Shown here one piece after another: positions 12,486-24,100 of a stretch of 64,000 nt of DNA; the stretch's first letter is position 1, and each line of letters starts with the position of its first letter. The translations under genes were made by a program, and so were the position numbers. The stretch spans positions 126,001 through 190,000 of the forward strand of contig NMRA01000587.1 of NCBI GenBank assembly GCA_002633005.1, read 5' to 3'. The notes under the pieces were generated by a model. It made no database searches. It had not been told where the DNA came from and saw only the letters and a program-made list of their open reading frames with translations. Origin of the DNA: Phoronis australis (lineage: Eukaryota > Phoronida > Phoronidae).

Positions 12486-14930
12486 TTAGCCTCCACTGAT
12501 GGGTGGCACTACTGCAAGTTCTGAATTTGGTTGGAAAATCACAGACGAGTCGTCAATGTCAATATATTCTTGGTTCACAGCCAATACAATGTTCTTGGAA
12601 ATAGGCTTGAGGCTGAAATGAAAAAAGAAAACGAAGATGACAACATCTAGACACTTAAAAGGATACCAACTATGGTTTTGGCCTACTAACATATATTAAA
12701 AAGGCAGGTTCCCTACCAAATTCCATGAAACAAAATGATGCTCTATAACTCTCGACAAACCTCAAAAGTTTAGTCCGCTAAACGGGAAAGTGTGACTTTT
12801 GCTTTAGCGATTTACAAGGCAACTGTGAGGGAGAGACCACCCACCAAGAACTACAATATCCAATCTGTGAAATAGAGAGTACGAGTTTTTAATCGATTCC
12901 TGCTTTTATCACTACAAGATTGACGCCACTGATGCATTAGCAGGTGACAGAACAAGGATTGGTTGAAATAATCAAAGCAGGGTTTAGTATTCTTTAAATC
13001 ACAACTTGTTCTAGACACGATGATGAGTACTCAGTGAACAATTGTGGTATACAGGATATACGACAGTCATGTGATCTGGGGGTATAATCAACACTTGGAC
13101 AAAGAGGTATTCTCTGAGCTAAGACAATGTTCATAATTCTGAAGCATCATTTTGGCCAAACAAAAGGCAACAATTAATAACAAAGAATGCTTTAGTCACA
13201 AGGTCATTCTGTAATTACGACATTGTCACAAATGGAACAACAGTCTAAACATTTTCGGCCAAGTTATCACAAAGTCCATACAGCAAATGACAATGTGCAA
13301 CATAATATTTTTTAAAATAAATTTAAAAATCAGAAATAATTGAGAACAATGTTAATTGTCAAGCTGAAAAGTGAATGATCACCAGGGAAAATGTTGCAAT
13401 AGTATCTCCCGTATTTGCCGCCCACACGACGTGACTGGGAATGTGATTGAGCTGCCTGACTGTCCAACCAGTTCTTTGCTCTTGGCAAAAAACAAAACAT
13501 GTACCTGAAAGGGAGAGTGGATATCTTAAATCGATCAGCAGCAGACACTCAAATGTTAGTGTTCTAGACATTTAAAAGGATATTATATTGTCAAAATACA
13601 GCTAAGTACCACTGTGTGTTGAGCTCCGTACTGGAAATTTCCGTAGAGAAGCCCATGGGCCTGTATTCGAAAAATGAACATTTTCAGGTGTTTTAGAAAC
13701 ACCAAATAAACTCCCGGGTGTTTATTCGGAAAAGGGGGCGTGTAACTGGAAAGCCATTAAGTTTTGCTTGACTTGAACTCTTTACTTAAAACCTGGTTTT
13801 TAAAATTTTTTGTTAATAAATGCATAGCAATGCTTTGTTCGTTTTTAAAAGTAATAAATGCTCGACTAAAACTGAATTTGTGATATAAGTTGATGCTTAG
13901 TGGACTTTTAAAGAGAAAAATTGCCAAACGTCCCAGCTGTCTGTACACTTGACACCACAAGTAGTCGGTGGGCCAGATTTTGTAGGGCCTCTAGAAAATG
14001 GTTTTTGTGAGTACTTTAGGGGGGCAATTTTATTTTGGTGTTTTTTAGTTCATTTATTAGAGTGTTTTCAAAATCTAAAAAGTTCCCACATATAAAGTTG
14101 CACATTTTTGAGAAATTTGAGTTTGAAGTTACCTAATAATCACCAAAGAGCTTAGTAAACTTATATTTGTAAAAACAACAGTTTTGGTGACTTTTTTGTA
14201 AAACAAGTAATATGGTCCCATCAGTGCCATTGTATTGAACNAGTTGTAACACCAAATAAACGCACATGGGAGGGTATTGGGCATAATTTTCCGAATACTC
14301 GCCCATGAGCGTTTCATCAGGTGGGCTTATCTACAGAAAACTCCGGTATTAATAGAATACAGGCGTGCGTTCAGTAGACTATAGGACCTAGCTGAAACCG
14401 AGTCAAAGTCACGTGTTCTCACTTAAAATACACGGCAATATCTCACGTAATCACGCGAAGTCTTGCTTTTTAGCGAGGTCCTAGCGTCACTGAACGGGAG
14501 GCAGCTTTGCCCCACTAAAGCCCAAGCCTTCGCGAGGCTTGGGCCACAGCAGGCAACACGTAACCCCTCAGTTGGCCTGCGGCATCCAGGGCGATGTAAT
14601 TGCCTAGGGCCACTGTCACTGAGGCAACCACTTGAATAGGCAATGACCATCGCCTCTGCTGGCCAGTTGACAACTGGTAGGGCAGCAGAGGTGATGGTCA
14701 TTCTGACAGTGACATTGCCTACCGCTTGAATTGAAGTGCGACTGCAGTTCAGTTGCTGTTGTGTTTCACCAAAAATGCATATTGTCTAGATTTCAGCTAA
14801 AACGTCGAATATGGAATAGCTCAACTTCTACGTCCCCGACAAAATATATGTCGACAATCAGGACAACGCACATCAATTCCTGCAAAACTTATCTTACGCT
14901 AACTCTTACCAACATCTCCTCGGGTTCCAT
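12486..14930 (-). CDS. MOCS2: MOCS2A, molybdopterin synthase sulfur-carrier (small) subunit
   Basis: Ubiquitin-like MoaD subunit whose C-terminal Gly-Gly is thiocarboxylated (by MOCS3) and delivers sulfur to MOCS2B. Coding exons (minus): 14930-14910 (MEPEEML), 13504-13383 and 12612-12486, phases 0 and 2, giving 89 aa (human 88). Exon 2 reads VHVLFFAKSKELVGQSGSS, the typical beta-strand start. Exon 3 reads VLAVNQEYIDI and ends VVPPISGG then TAA, with the catalytic diglycine intact at the very C-terminus. Acceptors have good pyrimidine tracts and exon 1 ends at a strong GTAAGAG donor. The start lies 229 bp from the divergent SNAPC3 start. Intron 1 (14909-13505) carries at least two inverted-repeat elements and a long hairpin. 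Confidence 0.94.
13636..14342. mobile_element. Possible decayed DNA element with long inverted ends
   Basis: TTTCCGTAGAGAAGCCCA (13638-13655) is mirrored by the complement of 14322-14340. Further in, TATTCGAAAAATGAAC (near 13664) is mirrored around 14280-14300, and ACACCAAATAAAC occurs near both ends. The roughly 700 bp between is AT-rich with no transposase frame, which suggests a non-autonomous transposon in MOCS2A intron 1. It contains an ambiguous base at 14241. I found no clear target-site duplication. Confidence 0.5.
14368..14496. mobile_element. MITE family M1, copy A
   Basis: A 129 bp element with inverted ends: CGTTCAGTAG...ATAGGACCTA at left, and AGGTCCTAGCG...CTGAACG at right. The interior (CACGTGTTCTC, CACGGCAATATCTC, TTTTTAGCGAGGTC) is shared with copies at 23009-23173 and 47981-48104. 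It lies in MOCS2A intron 1. Confidence 0.8.
14642..14702. repeat. Long near-perfect hairpin in MOCS2A intron 1
   Basis: Arms 14642-14661 and 14683-14702 are inverted copies with one mismatch (AATGACCATCGCCTCTGCTG). The loop itself contains CCAGTTGACAACTGG, a smaller palindrome. Nearby, GCCCAAGCCTTCGCGAGGCTTGGGC (near 14519) is another perfect hairpin. Confidence 0.8.
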
Positions 14931-15159
14931 CTGTGACCCAGTTTCGTAACCCTTGTAAATCGCATGCGCATTTACAAACAAACAGGGTACACTTTATTAA
15001 TCCTAATAAAGATTCTTAATAGTTACTTAATTGGAATAATTTTACTTTAACACTTTTTTGTTAACAAAAATCTCTCAAAATGGCGTTTTTTGTAAACCTA
15101 AATAATCTATGTAGTAAAAATGCGTACTTATATCAGTTAATAAAACCTGAAAAAGCAAC
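14931..15159. promoter_or_regulatory. Bidirectional promoter of MOCS2 and SNAPC3
   Basis: Only 229 bases separate the two divergent start codons, so promoter and both 5' UTRs must be largely shared. It holds ATCGCATGCGCA (14959-14970), close to the NRF1 palindrome, and CAAAATGGCG (15077-15086), a good YY1 match. Both are typical of head-to-head housekeeping promoters. There is no obvious TATA box, although the segment is AT-rich. Confidence 0.6.
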
Positions 15160-18100
15160 ATGTCTGCTTTCACGACTGCAGACAACGTTTCCGATGTAAT
15201 CAATGTCAGGCAGTTTTTAAATGAATGGGCAGTGATGATAGGAATGGTTCAGAGTGAGAGCGTTAAAGCTGTTAGCGATGATGTTACCTTGAAAGATCTG
15301 AACGTGCCAGAAGATATAGTAGAAGAGCTTGCCTTGGTTTGCAGGTAGTAAACATAAGACACATGTGACATGGATGACAATGACATGTACTATTGTACAA
15401 CTGCAAGTATGATAAGCAACGACTAAGTTAATAAATGCCGATGCGATGACGTCTCACTGTAAATAGGTTTCCCACATTTACATGGGAAACGTATTTACCA
15501 TGACAGTGGTTCATCTGTACTGTAGTATAAGATGTGACGATTGTGGGATGCACTTGTTGTGAATGTAGGTTTGTGTTGTCTCGTACGTTCGTGTTCGTCC
15601 GTTATTTTTCATGAGTGGCTGGATGTTGTGTATTAGTGTTGTCACATGACTAGGGCATGTTTGGAACTGACTGGCTCCCTCTTCGTCTGGTCCTGCAACA
15701 TGTAAGACACCTACATTTGATGCTCTCCATTGTGTGTGTGTGCGTGTGCGTGTGCGTGTGTGTGCGTGTGTGCAAGACTTCAAATGAGTAAAGGTAAGCT
15801 GCACGAGAACCTGCAGCAAATACAATACACTAACTGCTTCGAAGACTGTTTGGCATGTGTGTTATCCAGAGCCCGAGGAGAAAATAGAAAAAATCCAATA
15901 CACTTGTTTGTTCATTTTTAATGAGTGTAGCTCCTCTTAAATGTTATCTAGGTCAAGCTCAGTCACTTGGATCTAGGTGCTGTACTGATACTGTTGTAGT
16001 CACTTTCAGCAGTAGACTGTCAAGCTTATTGAAACAGAGATGTTCTTGTCAGAGTTGCTCTTCGTGTATAATTATGTCTTTTGAGAAATGAAGTAAGATA
16101 TCACTGTCATGTATGTTTCATTGTGCATAATATCTCATCCACCGCTTCTTTGTAATACATAATTGTCATATTTTATCGGTGGCTATCACTTGTGCTAATG
16201 CTTTTCTTGTTTTGTATTTTCCTGTACCCATGTGAAACAAACATTTTACTAACAAAGACTATGCCTGTCTACAGTGACACTGGTCATAGTGGTTCCTGAT
16301 TGGGCGAACCAGTTACACTGATCAGTGCTTGGTGCTCAAAATTAAGGACTGCTCTTCAACTCGTGCGGTGGATGGCCACTGTGCCAATGATCAGAGGAGT
16401 CCTAATCTTCTATTCATCAGTAGTAAATAGTATATAATTTGCTTTTCAGTGTCTCAATGGCCATGAATTTCAGAGATGCTCGGTCCATAGGAAGATTTGT
16501 CGCTTTCAATTTCTAAAATATATAACAGCAATGCAACAATAAGCACCTTTTTACCTATGCCTGAGTTGTCAATTACTCGGTGTAGTGGCCAGTAAGTTGA
16601 TCTCGGGGCTTAAATAATCTCGAAGATGCTTAATGAAGTCACTAATTCTCAGATTGCGCTGTCTCGTTCTAGCTGATTTTGTTTTTGTTACAGCCCAGAC
16701 ACTCTGAAAGTAAGAGAAGAATCTCAAGCTCAGATGACCAGTGACGAGATACCAGACACGACTCAACTGGTGACTTTACAGTGAGTTGATTAAACACTTT
16801 CATTGGCATTGTAAAGAAGAAAACCAGGTGTCTCTTGATTGCGGCGACATGCAGTTAGCTGTCAAAATTAACAACATCAGAATTTGACGAAGTTTGAGTG
16901 CACAGAACCATGGCTAAAATTATAGTCATTTCTTTTCTGCTACAATGAATTTCATTTCTGGCTAAATCTCGATGAAATGTGGATGGGTATTGCTCGCACA
17001 AGTCGAAATCCTCACATTTTATTGTGCAAGTCGCTAGACTCAGAAAAGTCACATTACTCTCCGACAGAAGCTGTACAGAAACATTATTTTATTGCGACAA
17101 AAGTTTTCCGAAACTGGCAAAAAGTTCTGGCTAGAAGTTTGTTCAAGCTTCAGAGTTCTGTTGGAGCCAAATATGTAGTATATTTTGAAAATTACAAGTG
17201 CTTCTAGAAGGTGCTAGACAAGGTGTAATTTTAGACAAACATTATGATCGCCAACTGTAGTTCACATGTGATTTGAAGCGGTACAGTCTTCCAGTGTCTT
17301 TGTCTACATATACGTATGACAGGTATGCATTTCACGGCAGCACCTGTTGTATAGGTCTGCAGCCTGTCAATGTTCTCTGCCATTAACAACTGGTGTTGGG
17401 TTGTAATTGCGAGGTGCCTTCAACTTAATCCTTTGCAGACTTCAAAAAGCAGAATTAAAAAAGAGGGAGGAGAATGAAGTGTACAGACGACTGGCTGGTA
17501 AAAACTTGAGATACAAGGGTTCGTTCCCAACACTGCAGGTAAATCAATTGTTTCGGCAATCGGACTCAAAGATTCAAGTCATGTCGTTGTCTCGCTCTTT
17601 AACCATCCAGAGACAAGTGTCTGATTGTAGTGAGTTCAAATGTCAACGTGTTAAGGGAGAAATGAGTCGCAGCTTAGGCATGTAACCATATTGTGCGGGA
17701 GATTGGAAAATTGAAAATTCTATAATTAAATAATTGATCTCATGTTTGATAATCAAAACCTTCCTCAACCACAAATAGAAAAGTGTACAGAACAGTATCT
17801 TATTTAGGTCTGTTACGTGTTCTTTTGCCAGCGTCAGCCTTCTAATGCCTATAAGTATGGTTTCCATGTAACAACATTGGCTGTTGACAGTCGACCGCAT
17901 TTCCTACCCATAGTATATTATTGATTGACATCTCTTGCTTTCGCTGTTGCTGTATAGTACAGTACTGCAAAATCTTCAATGTAGGATGCGATGGAGTCGA
18001 TCTATGAAATTTTTATCATTTTTTCCATGTAACATACATGTATGTAGCACCAACTGAATATAAATGCTTTTCCATGTTCAAATTTTTCGTAATCGTGGGC

Positions 18101-21100
18101 ATTCACAGTTATGTTAGAAGTTTTTGAGAATTAAAATGTTCGTTTTCAGCTATTGTTGATGTCTGCAATTTGTAAGATTTTTCCACCTTTGTGCAGCTGT
18201 GCTTAGCAGTTAGTGTTGGGCATATAAAACTGGTCTCCCTTGTTGTTGATTTTGTTCCTCATAGATTGCCATGAGGTGTTTTGTTTAATGGCTGTTGGGT
18301 ACACATTCATCTCCTTCCAGCCATCAGTACCTGTCAAATCTGTCGATCTGATGGATGACGCTGGCCCTGTGGCTGAAGTGTTGCTGACTGTGGCCGTATA
18401 TGTGCCATATGAAAGACAGTCGACGGTAATTTGTGACTTGAATTCATTCTTCTGTCTTGATGTTCCCTATTGGATAAGTTATAGACTGTGACCGTGTGCC
18501 TTAGGCGTGTTGCAATCTCCACAATGACTAGAATCCCTTTGCTCATGTCTACTGGTGGGATAGACTTGTTTTGGCACTCTGAGTATTCTTTTGCTACAAT
18601 CTGGGGACAAGGAGAAATCTTGAAGCAAGATGTTTAAAATGACGTTATAAGATATCTGTTGCTCACCCATAAGCACGCTAAATCAACTCCTAGATTTGAG
18701 GCTTTACAGGTCAATAGCGACATAGATTTCAGGCTATACAGGTCAATAGCCATGTAGATTTGAGGCTTTACAGGTTAATAGCCACGTAGATTTGAGACTC
18801 TACAGGTCAATAGCCACGTAGATTTGAGAGTCTACAGGTCAATAGCCATGTAGATTTGAGGCTCTACAGGTCAATAGCCATGTAGATGTGAGGCTCTACA
18901 GGTCAATAGCCACAAAGATTTGAGGCTCTACAGGTCTAAAGCCACGTAGATTTAAGGCTCTACAGGTCAAAAGCCTCGTAGATTTGAGGCTCTACAGGTC
19001 AATAGCCACATCTTGAAACCAACTCGCTTTTTTGTGGAGGTAAAACAAAAAATGCATTGTATGATGGACCAGGCCATCTTTTGCACACATTTAAGCTGTC
19101 TGGGGCAAGACTAGAACTTCACTGACACTGCTGAATGACCAACTAATTCAAACAGTGATCAGCAGGCCAGCAGTGACTCGCAGTGTATTAGTGTTAGTAA
19201 TTAGCTCAGAGTTAGAAACTCGTATATCAGGATGTGGCTATTAACTCAGGTCCTTCTAAAATAAATTTGGGTCAGTGAAAACTTAACTCAATGTCAGAGC
19301 TCGTCCCATATTCTATAAATAGGCAACCTGCGTCATCCCAAAATCAAGAATCACCAGAAAGATGGTACAGTTATTAACTGTTGATTGAAAATACAGTGTC
19401 TAAAATTTGGGAACTATGATGAATGCCAAAATTGTCCTTCTGTAAATAAGTTCTTACTGTTAGACCATGTGTAAGTCAAATTCCAACATTTGTTTATTTC
19501 CCGGCTCAGGATGCTAGAAGAGTGTATAAATTGGCTAACTGCATACGGTATCCCAGAAATGGTCGGTCGGATAAATACGATACTTTCAGATTCTATACTC
19601 TACTTATTGTTTTAAAGTTGATTCATTTTTGCGTGAGGATCTATAGAAAACTCCTGCAGCGTTTTTGACGTTTCTTCTTGCACATTTGTATGTAGCAAAA
19701 CACATGATGCGTACCACTGTTATTTTCAGATGCCCAAACCCAAGGTGGATGAGGTGTTGCTAGTCTTGGGAGGCCAGTCACTGACGGAGCTGCGCGACCG
19801 AATCAGTTGTACCTCTGATTACCAGGTGGCGGGCGAATTCTCAGAGAATCCGAATAACCCTCAGGATATCAAAGCCAGGGTAGGCAAAATGATTTTGTTT
19901 GAGAGTTAGGGGGGTGGGTATGGCGACAGCGTCTCTCATCCTTTGCTCATAGGAGATCAGATTGTGTTTTAGGCACAGCATTTTGTCTGATTTCTATTTA
20001 CATAGCAGTGCTCGACGCTATTCAAATCGCCAGAATGCATTTTGCGACCTAGCCAAAATCCCAGGTTGCATTTTCAAAATCCAGCTCGCATTCTTAAATG
20101 CCAGGTCGCAAAAATTTCCCGCCATTTTTACGCTCCAAAATCGATTTTTTAGATTACCGAGAAAATGTATAGATTATGCTCTTACCTGCAGCGTTAAATA
20201 CTGACAAATTTCAGATCACAAAATTGAGTTCGTTAATGCAGGTACGGTATTACTGTTCCTCACGACGGCTATTGAAAGGCCCTGAAGCGCAAGGCAAGTT
20301 GCCGACGTGAAAGTTGAATCAGTGCTCCCTTACTGACACGTGCATTCGAGTAGCTACGTTTGCGATGTGAAAAGGGAGAAAATGCCTGTTGAAAAAGTAT
20401 CTGTGATTTTGCTTGGTGTGACCTGCTACTGGCTGTCATCAAAGTCATTAAAGATCCAAACTAACTCAGAGTGCAAATTTCCTCCACTTTTTGTCCGCAA
20501 CCCAAATTTTGCAGCTTAACTCGACGTTTGAAAAACATTTGACCAAAAAAAAACGTGAAACGATGCCCTAACGGAATGATGTATTTGGATGCGCAGGAAC
20601 AATTCAGTGTAAATTTCATAACAAAAATGTGGTACTTATGCTGTACTCAACAATTCGTTTTCTATGAAATGAATGGCCTCGAAATAATTCCCAAGTGCGT
20701 GTGGGATTCCATCGCGTAATTCCAGTTTGCTCCTCAATACCTTCCAAGTATGGGGAAAATAGGTCAGTCACGAAACGACACGCATGCCACTAGTGTTAAG
20801 TTTCTTTCGCAGGTATGAAACAAAGCTGGGATTTGATTTTTACATATTGAGAAAAGATGTTTTCGAAAAATGAATTACTTTAATTATAAAATGAGAGTGA
20901 CACACTATATAGGCTGCGTATCACACGCGGTCGTTTGTCGTGCGCTATGATGGACGCTAGCCTGAACCATGGGAGCTTAATGGGAAATTCTCAAAGGTTG
21001 AGGGGAAGCGCTTAGTAAATCAGTGACCGCTCATTACAAAACACTTCAAAGGTAGGGAGTAGGCTTGTGCGTGAGCATTGTCGTTAACCTGAGTGTTTGC

Positions 21101-24100
21101 GTTAATAAGATATTAAACGACTGCAATGGTAAGAAACGTTATAATATTACGATTTTGCAAGACAAACTCCATCAAGTATAGGGGTGACTTTCTGGATATC
21201 GTTACCACCTACATTATACCCTTTTTAGCCACCCGGGATAATTTTTTTTTTAATTGCCCGCTTCAGCCGAAACAAGAATGTTTCTAGTGGAGTCTGAACA
21301 TTTTACGGCGACGGTGGTCCGGGGAGCGAAAACTTGCCAGAGAGAAGAGAAGAATAAAAAATCGTTAACCACAATTTCACATCTAGTACCTGTTTAGTTG
21401 AAACAGCTGGCTATGGGCATAGAATATAGGGTTTAGGGAACATCGACCTCGGGAAACATTGTCACAGGAAATATCAGTTCTGGATTATATCGGTCCCAGG
21501 GAATATCGTAAAGCATCGGGTCTTTTATAACCGCCGGGAATCAGTTCATTTTCAAATAAACCACTGGCACGTACCCGGGTGCTTAACAGAGCCAAGCCGG
21601 TATACTCTTTCATTTAGGACTGTAGCTGTTCTCTTTTGATTTGCAGCTTTGAAGTCCCCCCACTTGAATCGCTGGAGCACCCAGCCTAAAATATAGGGGA
21701 GCTCGAATTCTTCCATATGCGGACCTGTTACTGAAAAAAATCAACGAGGACCAAAAAGCGGGGCCACTAGGTTCAGGCTTGCCAATCGTGCATCCGCGCC
21801 GAATTCCTGTGGACTTTGTGAATTTTTGTCTCGTTTACTTAAGGGAGTTTTTGTTTCACTGAGGCAAACTTTTTTGCCCAATTCGCCAATTCGCCCCGAT
21901 CCCCCCTGGATGCGCCCATTATTTACGCTGGCAGCAACGTGTGAAAGTCAAATCATATTTCGCGCACGTAGCCCCAGAAATAAGGGGTTAGATAATTTCT
22001 TGGTAACTGAAAGTAAAGACGTGGCCGTCGCTTGGCGATTAATAGGGTTGTCATTTTCACTTTCAGTGGCGGATTTAGAGGGGGGCCATGCCCCCCCTAA
22101 AACTCCCAGATACCATTTGGCAGTTCGGAGGTGCGCCTTCTGACGGGCAAAATCCTGGCTAATACTCTGCCCTGGCCTCCCCCCTAAATAAAAATCCTGG
22201 ATCCGCCCCTGACTTTGGCTGTCATAGGCAATAAAAAACGAGACGCACATCTCTAAGTCACGATTTTCTTCCGGGACCGCTTGCGCGCTAACAACGGGAC
22301 CGAACAGTGCCGCAGTGCCGGCAATATCAGGGATGTTGTCGTGGATATTTGGTACATGTAATAAGGACATCTTACGCAAAAAATAAACATATCTGTCCAC
22401 CACAAAGTTTGATAAGTTGATCGCTTAAGAATTAGTGGAAACACCGCCGTGTTGTGACATTTTATCACGTGTTATGCAGTGGCCTGAAACTTTCCGGCCC
22501 GAATCCATTAACTTGCAAAAGTTGTCGAAAGTGTTAGCAAATGAAACGCTTCAAAGATCAATTCTGCATATCCCATGTTCACGCGACTTGCTGACATGTA
22601 CAAGTCATCGTGAGGGCTGTTCTCGGTTGGCGTTCTTTTGAACTTGGATTTGGAAACAACCAAATAACGGTCGGATTAAAAAGGTTGCCTTCGCCTTTAA
22701 CAGCAAAATTATTATAATCATTATGGGGACAAAATTATTATGACCATTATGCGGAATACATTTTATATCCATTATGCGGACAAAATCATTATTGTGATCA
22801 TTATGCAGACAAAATTGTTATGACCATTATGCGGTCAAAATTATGACCATTATGCAGACAAAATTATGTCGATGATCATTATGCGGACCAAATTATGTTT
22901 ATGACCATTATGCGGACAAAATTATGTTGATGATCATTATGCAGACAAAATTATGTTGATGACCATTATGTGGACAAAATTATGTTGATGATCATTATGC
23001 CAGGCGTGGGTTCAGTAGACGCTAGGACCTACGCTAGGACCTACGCTAGGACCTACGCTAGGACCTAGCTAAAGCCTAGTCAAGGTCACGTGTTCTAATT
23101 TAAAATGCACGGCAATATCTCGTGTAATCTCGCGAAGTCTTACTTTTTAGCGAGGTTCTAGTGTTACTGAACGGGAGGCACATTTCTTTCGAGAAGTGTA
23201 AATACTCAGCTCGCATACGTTGGAAATTCCAGGTCGCATTTAGCGACTTGATACGAGCTGACAAAAATCTCAGCTCGCATTTCCAAATTACAGGTCGCAA
23301 ATGCGACCTGCAGCTCGTTATGTCGAGCCCTGCATAGCTTTCAGCTTATTAATGGCACTGAGATCATTATATCTGTATGTAGATCCCGTGATTTTCCATT
23401 TTTGCAGCTACCTGGTCTGAAGTTTATCCAGGATTTCAAAAATAAGACCTTCCTTATACTAGGTTTCCTTGTTTTTTCTGGGCATCCACGACCAATGGTG
23501 TGTAAGTGCATTTTGATGACCATTGCCAAATTGGTGCTAGTGCGACATGTTGTGGCCGGAACATGGTTCTGCAAATAAAATTTTTCACACCTTAGATTAT
23601 TTCAAATCCAACTTCCTTCTTTTGAATAGGCCAGTGAGTTCGTAGAGCCATTGGTAGTACGTTAAAAGTCAGCGAAAACCATGTTTACTGGCTTTTTGTA
23701 CTTGTGCTTTGCAAATGCTGAACAGGGCGTCCAAGGTGTTTGTAAATTTGAGTCGGAGTGTCCATTTGGAGCTCATGGCATGTATTTGTGCAGAAGTTTT
23801 GAAGTGCATTGCTGATGAATGATTGTTTCATGGTTTGTTCCACCCTAGCACATGAACCGAAGCAGAGGTTTTCAAAGGTGGTCGTGCGTGAGGTTTTAAC
23901 ACGTTCGACCCTAAATCCAACATATGGGGTGGCAGTATGAATTTAGAGTTGGTTGCCTACAAGTTGTGTCATGTAAACGACATCCCTCGAAGTTGAACAT
24001 AGGTATGAGAAAATACACAGTCAGCCCTATCATCTATTTTAATTTAAGAAATTTTAGAATGAAAGATATCCCCAGTTCATAGTCTAATGAAAGTGAGGAC

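Larger units (their letters stand above)
20006..23332. mobile_element. 3.3 kb hAT-like element in SNAPC3 intron 5
   Basis: The left end CAGTGCTCGAC (20006) and right end GTCGAGCCCTG (to 23332) are inverted repeats. Both termini carry subterminal repeats of the AGGTCGCA / AGCTCGCAT type (20048-20115; 23195-23318). The element is flanked by a perfect 5-bp duplication CATAG (20001-20005 and 23333-23337). Length and CAG...CTG ends suggest the hAT superfamily, although classic hAT elements make 8-bp duplications. I see no transposase frame, so it is non-autonomous or decayed. It contains two smaller elements and a minisatellite, so it is older than they are. Confidence 0.75.

Noticed and set aside
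14423-14701. 92-codon minus-strand frame
   Set aside because: It runs across MITE M1 copy A and the adjacent hairpins, all inside a MOCS2A intron.
21948-22403. 151-codon minus-strand frame in SNAPC3 intron 5
   Set aside because: It spans an M2 MITE; the phrase it encodes comes from the element's inverted repeat, not from a gene.
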